64,000 nt of DNA from Stomoxys calcitrans (Eukaryota; Arthropoda; Insecta; Diptera; Muscidae), in assembly GCF_963082655.1 (NCBI RefSeq), contig NC_081556.1:153201357-153265356 (forward strand), given 5' to 3'. The first letter of the stretch is position 1, and every line of letters begins with the position of its first letter. A program made the position numbers and the translations under genes. Below the pieces are notes generated by a model that made no database searches, was not told where the DNA came from, and saw nothing but the letters and a program-made list of their open reading frames with translations. Positions 32,374 to 42,505 of this stretch are shown here, one piece after another.

Positions 32374-33847
32374 CAAGTAAAAACCTGGGGCTCAAGAAGT
32401 AAACAGAGAGATCGATTTATATGGCAGCCGTATCAGGCTATAGACCGATTCAGACCATAATAAACACGTATGTTGATGGTCATGAGACGATCCGTCGTAC
32501 AAAATGTCTGGCAAATCGGATAATAATTGCGACCTCTAGAGCCTCAAGAAGTCAAGATCCCAGATCGGTTTATATGACAGCTATATCAGGTTATGGACCG
32601 ATTTGAACTTAATTTAGCACAGTTGTTGGAAGTCATAGCAAAACACGTCGTGCAAAATTTCATTCCAATTGGATAAGAATTGCGCCCTCTAGAGGCTCAA
32701 GAAGTCAAAACCCAAGATCGGTTTATATGGCAGCTATATCAAGTTATTGACCGATTTGAACCTAATTTAGCACGGATGTTGGAAGTCATAGCAAAACACG
32801 TCGTGCAAAATTTTATTACAATCGGATAAGAATTGCGCCCTCTAGAGGCTCAGTAAGTCAAAACCCAAGACCGGTTTATATGGCAGCTATAACAGGTTAT
32901 GAACTGATTTGAACCATACCTGGCACAGTTGTTGGAAGTCATATCAAAACACGTCGTGCAAAATTGCATTCCAATCGGATAAGAATTGCGCCCTCTAGAG
33001 GCTCAAGAAGTCAAAACCCAAGGTCGGTTTATATGGCTTAAATTTCTGCACAATCGGACAATAAATGCGTCATTTATGGCCCCAAAATCTAAAACCGAGA
33101 GATCGGTGTATATGGCAGCTATATCCAAATATAGACCAATCTGTGCCATATTGCAAAAGTATGTCAAGGGGCTTAACTTAATTTACTGTCCTAAATTTTG
33201 GCGACATCGGACAATAAATGCGCCTTTTATAGGCTCAAAACCCTAAATCGGAGGATCGGTATCTATGGCAGCTATATCTAAATCTGGACCAATCTTAGCC
33301 AAATTCAAGAAAGGTGTCGATGGGCCTAAGAAAACTCACTGTCCCAAATTTCAGCAAATTCGGATAGTTAATGTGGCTTTTATGGACCTAAGACCCTAAA
33401 TCGGAGGATCGGTCTATATGGCAGCTATATGCAAATCTGGACCGATCTGGGCCATATTAAAGAAAGATGTCGATGGGCTTAAGGCAACTTACTGTTCCAA
33501 ATTTCAGCTAAATTGGATAATAAATGTGGCTTTTATGCGCCTAAGACCCTAAATCGGCAGATCGGTCTATATGGGGGCTATATCAAGATATAGTCCGATA
33601 TAGCCCATCTTTGAGCTTAACCTGCTTATGGGCAAAAAAAGAATCAGTGCAATGTTTCAGCTCAATATTTCTATTTTTATAGACTTTTGCGAGATTTCAC
33701 CAGACAGACGGACGGTCACGTCTAGATCGTCTTAGATTTTTACGCTGATCAAGAACTTTATAGGATGGGAAATGGATATTTCGATGTGTTGCAAACGGAA
33801 TGACAGAATGAATATACCCCCATCCTTCGGTGGTGGGTATAAAAAAA
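32374..33847 (-). mobile_element. Chimeric mini-me element: type C 3' half joined to type B 5' half
   Basis: From the left, type C sequence in minus orientation ('caagtaaaaacctggggctc', 'gaattgcgccctctagaggc', 'gatcggtttatatggcagct') continues to about 33037. It then changes inside 'ggtttatatgg/cttaaatttctgc' to type B monomers ('aaatgcgtcatttatggccc', 'cctaagaccctaaatcgg'). The right end is B-type: GACAGACGGACGG, 'gtctagatcgtcttagattt', 'gcaaacggaatgac' and 'cttcggtggtgggtataaa'. The GGCC palindrome is absent on the left. Confidence 0.75.
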
Positions 33848-34290
33848 CACCAAATTTGTCATTCCGTTTGTAACACCTCGAAATATTCGTCTAGGACCCC
33901 ACCAAGTCTAAATATATTCTGATAGTCATGACATTTGTGGTCCTTCCTTGTTAGCTATCGTCTAAATAACAGTTTTATGTCAGTTGAATGTCCGTCTGTC
34001 AACTCATGAAAGCGGTGAAACGAATGAAGCTAGCCACTTCGTAGATCGTTGGGGATTTAAATTGGGCCTTATCGGCATAGATTCAGATATAACCCCCATA
34101 TAAACCGCTCCAGCAATATGACTTCTTGAGCCCCTAGAAGGTGCAATACATCTCATACGTACAATGGCTTCTAAAACTACCGACAGAACTAGGTGCCAAG
34201 TATGATTTGAATCTGTCTATACCTGATATAAGTTCCATATAATCCTATCTCCCTATTGGAAGTCTTGTACCTCTGGATGGAGCAATTCTT
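33848..34290 (+). mobile_element. Type C fragment fused head-to-head to the previous element
   Basis: 'tttgtcattccgtttgtaac', 'acctcgaaatattcgtctag', 'gatagtcatgacattt', 'cccatataaaccg' and 'gacttcttgagcccctagaa' are plus-oriented type C. Its own palindromic 5' end is missing and it starts where the minus-oriented element's 5' end finishes. Confidence 0.65.
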
Positions 34291-34299
34291 ATATGATCC

Positions 34300-34970
34300 T
34301 GCGCGCAGTATCGTATTATATTCAGGCAGTCGAAAACAGCTCTTAGTCCCTGGGTTCTCAATTTAGAACCCCAGGCCCATTCTGTCTTATAGCTCTGATC
34401 CATGTATAGAGCATTATCTCCCAGATGGCAATATCAGAGTTATGTCAATCCAACACTGTGCCTATGGCAGCAGTGTCTCGTACTCGACCTAAGAGTCATC
34501 TCAGATATCCGATTGGAAACCTCTTCAAATTCTTTGGGGTTTCCAATAGTCGCCTCGATTATACCACGATGGGATGACCTACTTCTATTCTCTATGCATT
34601 CTCCCATAGCCTTAGGTCTCATAGCCACAGTGGTTGCCTCACACTTAATCTGTATGTCAATGGGTCAGATAACTAGAGAATTATTCTCGGATTCAATCCC
34701 CATTTCGAGCCTAAGGCCCGTCTACAAATAGTTAAATAACCATTAGCCTTCTCGGTACGCTTCTGAATATGATATTTCCAATTAAGTTACCTCTTCAAGA
34801 TGACTCGTAAGTTTTTGACCTTCTCAGATATCGAAATCGTTCTATTGAGGAAACACGTTGCATCAAAATAGTCCCTTTTCATCGTTCTTGTAAACAGACA
34901 GTTTTCAGTCTTCTCTGTGTTAACATTGAAACTCCTGGGTCTAGCCCAGTCATATACCACCTGCAAGATC
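34300..34970 (-). pseudogene. RNase-H LINE (I/LOA-like) remnant 2
   Basis: Minus-strand remnant collinear with part of the longer copy at 43425-45075. Matching pieces include 'FLNRTISISEKVKNL' (about 34800-34850), 'SKWGLNP' near 34715, then a jump to 'GIIEATIGNPKEFEEVSNRI' (about 34505-34565) and 'RHCCHRHSVGLT' (about 34440-34475). The segment corresponding to 'HWLYRSLIRPVFLTYASVVW' in the other copy is deleted. Stops and shifts throughout. Not functional. Confidence 0.75.
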
Positions 34971-34992
34971 GCTACGAATTAGAAGTTTTATA

Positions 34993-35225
34993 CGAGGGTT
35001 GCCTTTTATATTTCGGGATTATAGAACTTAAAAACAAATATAAATCATCGAATATCGCTTTATTGTGTCCTGATTTTTTGGAAGACAACCGGCAAACAAG
35101 TGGTTGAGTACTACTCAGAAATGACTGTTGTTCTGGTGGTACGATTGCGACATGGGACATGACAGCGACCGAAATGTTAGCGTGTTAACGGCTCCAGAGC
35201 AGTTTCCAAAATATTTTCCCGATAA
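34993..35225. mobile_element. Mariner-like terminal fragment
   Basis: Starts after TA (34991-34992) with CGAGGGTTGCCTTTTATATT, resembling the end of the fragment at 15202. About 230 bp follow with no open transposase and no second end. Assignment from the terminal motif only. Confidence 0.4.
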
Positions 35226-35610
35226 AAAGTTGTTTTAACTTTACGTCCGAAACTCAAATCATTTTTTTTTTTGGCTTCTTGTTAAAGAGTGAAGAATTGT
35301 CACTGCTGTCAAAGAAGTTTAACTTACAAAAGATTAAATTATACACAAACAGTTTACTAAAGGCTTGTCATTATATCAAATCATTTGTTTTGCCCACTCA
35401 TTAAACTACTTTGAAACTAATTATACATATATTCAAGGAACAATTTGAGAGTATGTTAATATAAATACCTAATTATAAGTTTTTCCCTTTAATAGTTAAT
35501 CACTTATTGGCTTTAAAGATCCTTAATTCAAATGTGTGTCACATCGAAATAACTAAAACAGGAATAATGTCATTTAATGCATGCTTAAAGGAAGGTAAAT
35601 GAGTGTTTGT

Positions 35611-35634
35611 GTGTATGTGTGTGTGTGTGTGTTT
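35611..35634. repeat. (TG)n microsatellite
   Basis: TG dinucleotides with one TA interruption. Confidence 0.85.
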
Positions 35635-35975
35635 GGGCTCATTGGATAATTTATTGGTTTCACAAATTATCGCTGCCGTTTTTCCTGAGTTTTTATCATT
35701 TCCCTAATGACATCCCTAGGAATTTCCTCACCACCTATCTCCTTGAGGTTTTGGTGTTTTGCCTTAACGTACATATCTCTTATTTTCATTTTCGTTTTCA
35801 TTTTATTTTGTTTATTTTTTTTGTATTTCTGTTTAGGCTTTTTCCTTCTACTTTTAATTACAATTTGTAGCTCAGCATTTGCTGATGAGTAAGGTGGAAT
35901 GGATGGCAACAACAATGAAAATCTCTTTATAATTTTCTTAATTGAAATACGTCTTAAGAGATGTAGTTAAGCATT

Positions 35976-35997
35976 CACACACACACACACACACACC
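35976..35997. repeat. (CA)n microsatellite
   Basis: About eleven CA units, complementary to the TG tract ~350 bp upstream. Confidence 0.85.
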
Positions 35998-36225
35998 CAC
36001 GGATATACCTACAACAAGAAATGGGTCACGGCTGATCATGTGGCCAATGGCACAACAATCACACAAATGATGACAAAGAGAAAGAGCGAAAGCAAAACAA
36101 AAGCCTTAAGCTATGCTCCACATTCTCACACACACGTACAAAACTCAAAGTCCAACAAGTCCATAAACTGGGGGGGACTCCTGCTCTCACACAACAAACA
36201 AAAGCCCTACCCCAAATGTTTGTAA

Positions 36226-36246
36226 GTTGTTGTTGTTGTTGTTGTT
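36226..36246. repeat. (GTT)n microsatellite
   Basis: Seven GTT units. Confidence 0.85.
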
Positions 36247-36724
36247 GGTTTATTGAAGCAGTATGGCCAATACGGGTTTAAGCCTAAAAGCCGTTAAGCA
36301 TTTACAGATTCCCATGTTCCAATGTTGCCTTGTTCATTGCTCGTATGTTGTTAAATTGTTATTTCGCACACGATTGCCCGGCTCCCTATAGGCCTTGATT
36401 CGTATATTCCAACGCCAACGCAAACGTAGCCTCTGATTCCACAGCCACAGCCGCCAATCTCTTGGCCGGATGATGACGCCGATGATGATTATGGTGGCGA
36501 TGATGGCGTTGTTACAAATAAGTTTTTCACTTTTCTTTAACTCGGTCATTGTTTTGGTGAGCAAATATTTTTTCTTGGCGTACATTCTTTGGGGCTACCG
36601 CAAAGAAATAATTTCGCCAATGTTTCGAGGCCATAGATAAAAGGGAAAGCCATGTAGTAAATGGAATTCATATACAATTGAAAGTTTCCATATACTATGG
36701 GTAATAGCGTAAGCAGAACAAAAA

Positions 36725-37333
36725 AAAGAAAATAAAACAAAATAAAATAAAATAAAAAAAATAAAATAAAATACTAAAATAAAATAAAATAAAATAAAAT
36801 TAAAATAAAATAAAATAAAATAAAATAAAATAAAATAAAATAAAATAAAATAAAATAAAATAAAATAAAATAAAATAAAATAAAGTAAAATAAAATAAAA
36901 TAAAATAAAATAAAATAAAATAAAATAAAGTAAAATAAAATAAAATAAAATAAAATAAAATAAAATAAAATAAAATAAAATAAAATAAAATAAAATAAAA
37001 TAAAATAAAGTAAAATAAAATAAAATAAAATAAAATAAAATAAAATAAAATAAAATAAAATAAAATAAAATAAAATAAAATAAAATAAAATAAAATAAAA
37101 TAAAATAAAATAAAATAAAATAAAATAAAATAAAATAAAATAAGATAAAATAAAATAAAATAAAATAAAATAAAATAAAATAAAATAAAATAAAATAAAG
37201 TAAAATAAAGTAAAATAAAATAAAATAAAATAAAATAAAATAAAATAAAATAAAATAAAATAAAATAAAATAAAATAAAATAAAATAAAATAAAATAAAA
37301 TAAAATAAAATAAAATAAAAATAAATAAAAAGT
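36725..37333. repeat. (AAAAT)n pentanucleotide array, ~600 bp
   Basis: About 120 head-to-tail TAAAA units with very few variants. Some AAAAG units occur (for example near 36885, 36929, 37009 and 37199), with one AAGAT near 37143 and irregular units at both edges. The minus strand has a 193-codon open frame of repeated Ile-Leu-Phe-Tyr, an artefact of a 5-bp period (15 bp = 5 codons). It joins directly to the core of a type C element at 37334, in place of that element's TATATA tract and left end. Confidence 0.97.
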
Positions 37334-37880
37334 AATTTTAAGTCGATCTAGCGTTGTCCGTCGTCTGTCTGTCGGAAGCACGCTAACTTCAAAGGAGTAA
37401 AGCTAGGCGCTTGAAATTTTGCACAAATACTTTTTGTTAGTGTAGGTCGGTTGGGATTGTAAATGTGCCATATCGGCCTATGTTATGATATAGCTGCCAT
37501 ATAAACCGATCTTGCCCGATTTGACTGAAATTTTGCACGTGGTGTTTTGGTATCATTTTCAAAAACTGTGCTAGGAATGATTCAAATCGGTCAATGTTTT
37601 GATGTAGCTGCCATATAAAGCGAATTTGGGTCCGGACTTCTTCAGCCTCTAGGGGGCGCAATTCTCGTCCCATTTGACTTAAATTTTGCTCATAGTGTTT
37701 TGATATCACTTTCCACAACTGTTTTAAGTATGTCGCAAATTGGTACATAACCTGATATAGCTGCCATATAAACCGATCTGGAGTCTTGACTTCTTTAGCT
37801 TTAGTGGGCGCAATACTTATCCGATTTGGTTGTAATTTTGCACGTGGTGTTGTGGTATCACTTCCCACAACTGTGGTTCC
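37334..37880 (+). mobile_element. Type C element, 5' end replaced by the AAAAT array
   Basis: Starts inside the core: 'attttaagtcgatctagcg' then GTCCGTCGTCTGTCTGTCGG and 'gcacgctaacttcaaaggag'. Internal C repeats follow ('gatatagctgccatataaac', 'gacttcttcagcctctaggg'). Near 37880 it switches to type A repeats. Confidence 0.75.
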
Positions 37881-38817
37881 CACACACCACAATTTTAGTC
37901 CGATCCTTACAAAATTTGGCACAAAGTGTTTTTTTTTTAACAACTCAAAATGCTTGCAAAATTTTATTGAAATCGGTTTAGATTTAGATATAGCTTCCAT
38001 GTATATCTTTCATCCGATATGCCCTTTTAAAGCTGTAGGAGCCGCAATTTTGGTGCAATCTCTACCAAATTCGACATGAAATGTTTCGTGTGGCATCCCA
38101 ATATGTGTGCAAAATTTCTTCATAATCGGATCAGATTTATATATAGCTCACATGTATATATTTCATCCGATATGCCCTTTTAAAGCTGTAGTTGCCACAA
38201 TTTTGGTCCCATCCTTACAAAATTTGGCATGGAGCGTTTTATGCAAAGTCCTCATATGTGTGCAAAGTTCCAAAAAAATCGGTTCAGATTTAGATATAGC
38301 TCCCATATATATTTTTCAACTGATATGGACTTTAAAGAAAGGCTGTAGAAGCCACAATGTTGGTCCGATCTCTACAAAATTTGGCATGGACCTTTTTATG
38401 CAACATCATATGTGTATAAAGTTTCATAAAATTCGGTCCAGGTTTGGATATAGCTCCCATATATACATTTCATCCGATATGGCCTTTTAAGGCTGTAGAA
38501 GCCACAATGTTGGTCGGATCTCTACAAAATATTTCATGAGATGGTTTAATTGACATCCCATTACGTGTGCAAAATTTCATCAAAATCGATTTAGATAAAA
38601 CTCCCATATATATCTTTTATGCGTTTCGACTTTTAAGGCTGTAGAAGCCACAATTTTTGTACCATCGTAAGAAAATCGTATAACGTTCTATGCTATATTT
38701 CAATAGGCATGCAAAATTAAAGTCTGAGTAAATTTGGATATAATTGTATTACGTATTCTCGGTGGTGTAGGGTATTATATAGTCGGCTCCGCCCGACTTT
38801 TGCCTTTCCTTACTGGT
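37881..38817 (+). mobile_element. Type A 3' half joined to type C
   Basis: Repeats 'cacaattttggtcccatcc', 'ttacaaaatttggcatgg', 'gatatagctcccatatata' and 'catccgatatgcccttttaa' are type A in plus orientation. The right end is complete: 'ggtgtagggtattatatagt', the hairpin AGTCGG-ctccgc-CCGACT and TTTTGCCTTTCCTTACTGG. The terminal CTGG followed by T satisfies the Helitron CTRR/T rule, with the hairpin ~18 nt before the end. Confidence 0.8.
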
Positions 38818-39553
38818 TTTAAAATTTTAAAAATTATTTTAGTAAATCATCTCGAGCAGTTGATAATGAAATAGAAAACTTCAGATGAGAAAACTTCAGA
38901 TCAGAAAACTTCAATCAACAAATATTTGTTCTTATTTCTATGTAACCTCCTTAGATTTCGCTTGCCACGGACACCCCAATATTTCTGGGGTCACTGATAT
39001 TACCAGCAAGAGACAACTACTGAATGAATGAAACACAATACACAGTAACTACACCAAATTTTTGCTATAGAAAATAACAAAATCGGACGATTTTTTTTTC
39101 GCAATTTTCTCTTTTTCCGCATTTTCCTTTCAGAGGGTTTTTATTTTCACAAAACAAAAAGAATTTCGACACAAAAAATTATGACATGGCGCCAAAAGGA
39201 CTATTAAGGACATAAAGAAGAAGTAAAGCAACAGTAACAGTAACATAAAGACATCATTATTGGGTGAACGAAAGAAAGAAAGAAATAAAGTAAGTAGGGA
39301 CACAAAAATACGACAAAATAAAAACATTCAAAGATTTACATACTAAAAATCTCCCGCATAGTGGAAAATTCTCTACAAATGGGTATTAGGGTGGTGATTT
39401 GTGAGATTTTCTCCGTACCAAAGTAGCTTTGGGAAATTTTTCATTGAACTTTAATGGGAGGGGATGCTAGCTGTTTTTTTATGTATGCATATAAAATGAT
39501 AGACATTAAACAACACCTACAGAAGACTGGTAATGCAGAAATGCAAATAAGGA
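38818..39553. other. Gene-free stretch
   Basis: AT-rich. It contains a short direct repeat 'cagatgagaaaacttcagat' near 38881-38905. No exon recognised. Confidence 0.5.
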
Positions 39554-41022
39554 CCGGTAAGGAAGGGCTAAAGTCGGGCTGAGCCGAACCCTACACCACC
39601 GAGTATAGGTAATACTTTTAATAGATAGCACTTGTATCCAAATTTAGTCAGCCTTCAATATTGCATACCTATTTAAATATCGAATAGAACCTTATGCGAT
39701 TTTCCTACGATAGTATGAAAATTGTGGCTTCTACAGCCTTAAAAGTCGAAAAGCATCAAAGATATATATGGGAGTTTTATCTAAATCGATTTTGATGAAA
39801 TTTTGCTCACGTATAGGGATGTCAATTAAACCATCTCATGAAAAATTTTGTAGAGATCGGACCAAAATTGTGGCTTCTACAGCCTTAAAAGGCCATATCA
39901 GATGAAAAATATATATGGGAGCTATATCTAAATCTGGACCGATTTTTATGAAACTTTGCACACATATTGGGACGTCACACGAAACATCTCATGCTAAATT
40001 TGGTAAAGATCCAACTGAAATTGTGGCTCCTACGGGTTTATAAGGGCATATCGGATGAAGGATATATATGGGAGCTATATCTAAATCAGGACCGATTCTT
40101 ATGAAACTTTGCACACATATGAGGATGTTGAATAAAACGTTCCATGCCAAATTTTGTAAAGATCGGAATAAAATTGTGGCTACTATAGCCTTAAAAGGGC
40201 ATATCGGCTGAAAGATATACATGGGAGCTATATATAGATCTGATCCGATTATGATGAAATTTTGTACACATATTGGGACGTCACAAAAAGCACATCGTGC
40301 CAAATTTTGTAAAGATCGGACCAAAATTGTACCTTCTACAGCCTTTATTGGTCAAATCGGACGAAAGTTATATATGGGAGCTATATCTAAATCTGGACCA
40401 ATTTTTATGGAACTTTGTACTCATATGAGGACGTTGAATAAAACGGCCCATGACAAATTTTGTAAAGATCGGACCAAAATTGTGCCTTCCACAGCCTTTA
40501 TAGGTCAAATCGGATGAAAGATATATATGGGAGCTATATCCAAATTTGAACCGATTTCAATAAAATTTTGCAAGCATTTTGAGTCCTTAAAAAAAATACT
40601 TCGTGCCAAATCTTGTAAGGATCGGACCAATATTGTGGCTTCTACAGCTTTAAAAGGGCACATCGGATGAAAGATATATATGGGAGCTATATCAAAATCT
40701 GAACCGATTTTTTTCAAAATCAATAGCGTTCGTCCTTGGACCAAAAAGGACACATGTGCAAAATTTTGTGAAAATCGCACAATAAATGAGACCTGTACCT
40801 TGATTACAAGGATATATGGCCATACAGGTGGTCAGACGGACGGACGGAGAGACGGACAGACAGACCGACGGACAGACAGACATAGCAAAATCGAATCAGG
40901 AAGTGATTCTAAGCCGATCCGTATACTTATCGACGGGTCTAGCTCTTCTCCTTCTTAGCGTTGCAAACAAATGCACAAATTTATAATACCCTGTAGCGCA
41001 GTGGTGGTGCAGGGTATAAAAA
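39554..41022 (-). mobile_element. Complete type A mini-me/DINE-like element
   Basis: Left is the A-type 3' end (ccggtaaggaagggctaaag, tcgggctgagccga). About seven internal blocks follow ('gatatatatgggagctatat', 'ctaaatctggaccgattttt', 'attgtggcttctacagcctt'). Right is a reversed core with GACGGACGG/GACAGACC tract (40830-40883), 'catagcaaaatcgaatcagg', 'gtatacttatcgacgggtct', 'ttgcaaacaaatgcac' and the palindromic 'gtggtggtgcagggtataaa'. It is the cleanest type A copy here. Confidence 0.85.
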
Positions 41023-41092
41023 CGTGCTAAGTTCCGTAGGCTCGAATCTTTGGAACTCACCACCATGGCTTCTGTATAAAACTGACACCTAA
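41023..41092 (-). mobile_element. Type C 3'-end scrap
   Basis: 'cgtgctaagttccgtaggct' and 'cgaatctttggaactcacca' resemble a minus-oriented C-type 3' end. It lies between two elements and was probably left by tandem insertion. Confidence 0.5.
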
Positions 41093-41815
41093 CAAATAAA
41101 AGCGTGCTTATTTAGGCCGGGCCGAATCGTGAAAACCCACCACCATGGATCTTACTAGGTTGATTGAGAGACGGGTTTACAAGGGAGCTATGTCAGGTTC
41201 TTGATCGATTTGGACCGTATTTGGCACAATTAGTGGAAGCCACAACAGAGCACTATGTACAAAACTTCAGCCAAATCAAATGAGAATTAAGGCTTCTAGG
41301 GTCTCAAGAAGTCAAATCGGGAGATGGGTTTACATGGGAGCTATTGGGTTGCCCAAAATGTAATTGCGGATTTTTCATATAGTCGGCGATGACAAATTTT
41401 TTCAACGGCTTGTGACTTTGTAATTGCATTCTTTCTTCTGTCAGTTATCAGCTGTTACTTTAAGCTTGCTTAGAAAAAAAGTGTAAAAAAAGTATATTTG
41501 ATTAAAGTTCATTCAAAGTTTTATTAAAAATGCATTTACTTTCGTTTAAAAATCCGCAATTACTTTTTGGGCAACCCAATATATCAGGTTACAGACCGAT
41601 TTCAACCGTACTTGGCAGGGTCAGTGGACGTCGTAACAGAACACTACATGCAAAATTTCAGCCCAATAGGGTAACAATTGCGGCCCCAAGGGGCTAAATA
41701 TGTCAAATCGGGAGATCGGTTAATATGGGAGCTATAGCCAAATTTGAACCGATATGGGCCAATTGCTATTCCTAACGACATACTGTGCAAAACTTCAAGC
41801 GGCTAGCTTTAAAAA
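41093..41815 (-). mobile_element. Type C element, partial (MITE nested)
   Basis: The left end is 'aaataaaagcgtgcttattt' with 'aggccgggccgaatcgtg'. Internal repeats are 'ggtctcaagaagtcaaatcg', 'ggagatcggttaatatggga' and 'aacttcaagcggctagcttt'. It stops before the GTCY core. A MITE is nested at 41344-41579. Confidence 0.75.
41344..41579. mobile_element. Mariner-type MITE (236 bp), opposite orientation
   Basis: Ends TTGGGTTGCCCAAAATGTAA and its inverse, TA at 41342-41343 and 41580-41581. Same orientation as the copy at 30740. Confidence 0.9.
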
Positions 41816-41837
41816 ATACCCATGGATTCTTTGAGAC

Positions 41838-42235
41838 TTAAGACCTATCCCGTGACGGGATAGCTGTAGGCACCACACAGTCCGGAATTTTGAGTTCCGA
41901 TCTGTGTGGTATTCATCGCAGTCGCGAGAAGCTTATCTCAGAGATACCGGGCGCAAAACACAAGTTGGGGAGAGTGCAATGCTCCATACGGAGCAGTTGC
42001 AACAGCAGCCGCGAACAATCAGCGGTATCATGAGAAGAGTCTCAGTGAGAGGCAGGGCGGCACCAGCTCTGGCATAAATACTGAGTGCCTATGATCATCG
42101 ATATGACAAGGCGAGTTATTGGCGCCTTTATATAACCAATGACCACCCTGTCGTCTCTGCAATCGGTCCTATGGACCGGATCGAGTTTGCTCCCCTACCA
42201 GAAAATATGACACTTACAGACACCAGGTAAAGCCT
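41838..42235 (+). mobile_element. RTE-like LINE, 5' untranslated region only
   Basis: Collinear with the 5' non-coding regions of the LINE copies at 48757 and 60690. It has a short hairpin ATCCCG-tga-CGGGAT (41847-41861) and a second hairpin with arms ACCACACAG and CTGTGTGGT (41872-41911). Next come 'gaagagtctcagtgaga', 'aatactgagtgcc', 'atgacaaggcgagttattgg' and 'cgcctttatataaccaatga'. No endonuclease codons follow. It is a 3'-truncated piece, unusual because LINE decay normally removes the 5' end. Confidence 0.75.
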
Positions 42236-42250
42236 CAAGTGGTTCATATG

Positions 42251-42388
42251 AGTTATTTTATACCCACCACCAAAGGACCTCTGCGCCACGATGGCATCTG
42301 AAATTTGGAAAATATATGTATCCGAGGTAGAGGGAAAGGGTGATACCCAAATTGGGCCTGACAAAACTCAATGCGATTTTAACTTGTT
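42251..42388 (+). mobile_element. Possible internally deleted mini-me remnant
   Basis: Starts with a 5'-like 'tatacccaccaccaaagga' and ends with a 3'-like 'gattttaacttg'. Between lie only ~100 bp, including a SINE2-like 'ctgcgccacgatggcatctg'. Weakly supported. Confidence 0.35.
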
Positions 42389-42505
42389 TTACACCAAATA
42401 TTGTCAAAATTTCATTTCATTGGGAAATTTTTTCTAATTTTTCTTTTCTTTAAAAATGTTTTCAGTAATTCAATTCTATTAGAAACTATGTTCAAATTTA
42501 ATTTC

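Larger units (their letters stand above)
35226..36724. other. Gene-free stretch with several microsatellites
   Basis: AT-rich DNA with TG (35611-35634), CA (35976-35997) and GTT (36226-36246) tracts. Frames such as 36334-36585 (minus) are low-complexity and unrecognised. Confidence 0.55.

Noticed and set aside
36800..37381. 193-codon open frame of Ile-Leu-Phe-Tyr repeats (minus strand)
   Set aside because: It is the translation of the AAAAT pentamer array; a 5-bp period gives a stop-free 15-bp cycle. No signal, no flanking conserved residues.
37437..38000. 187-codon open frame (minus strand) as a gene
   Set aside because: It lies wholly within type C and type A repeats; similar peptides appear from other copies of the same repeats.
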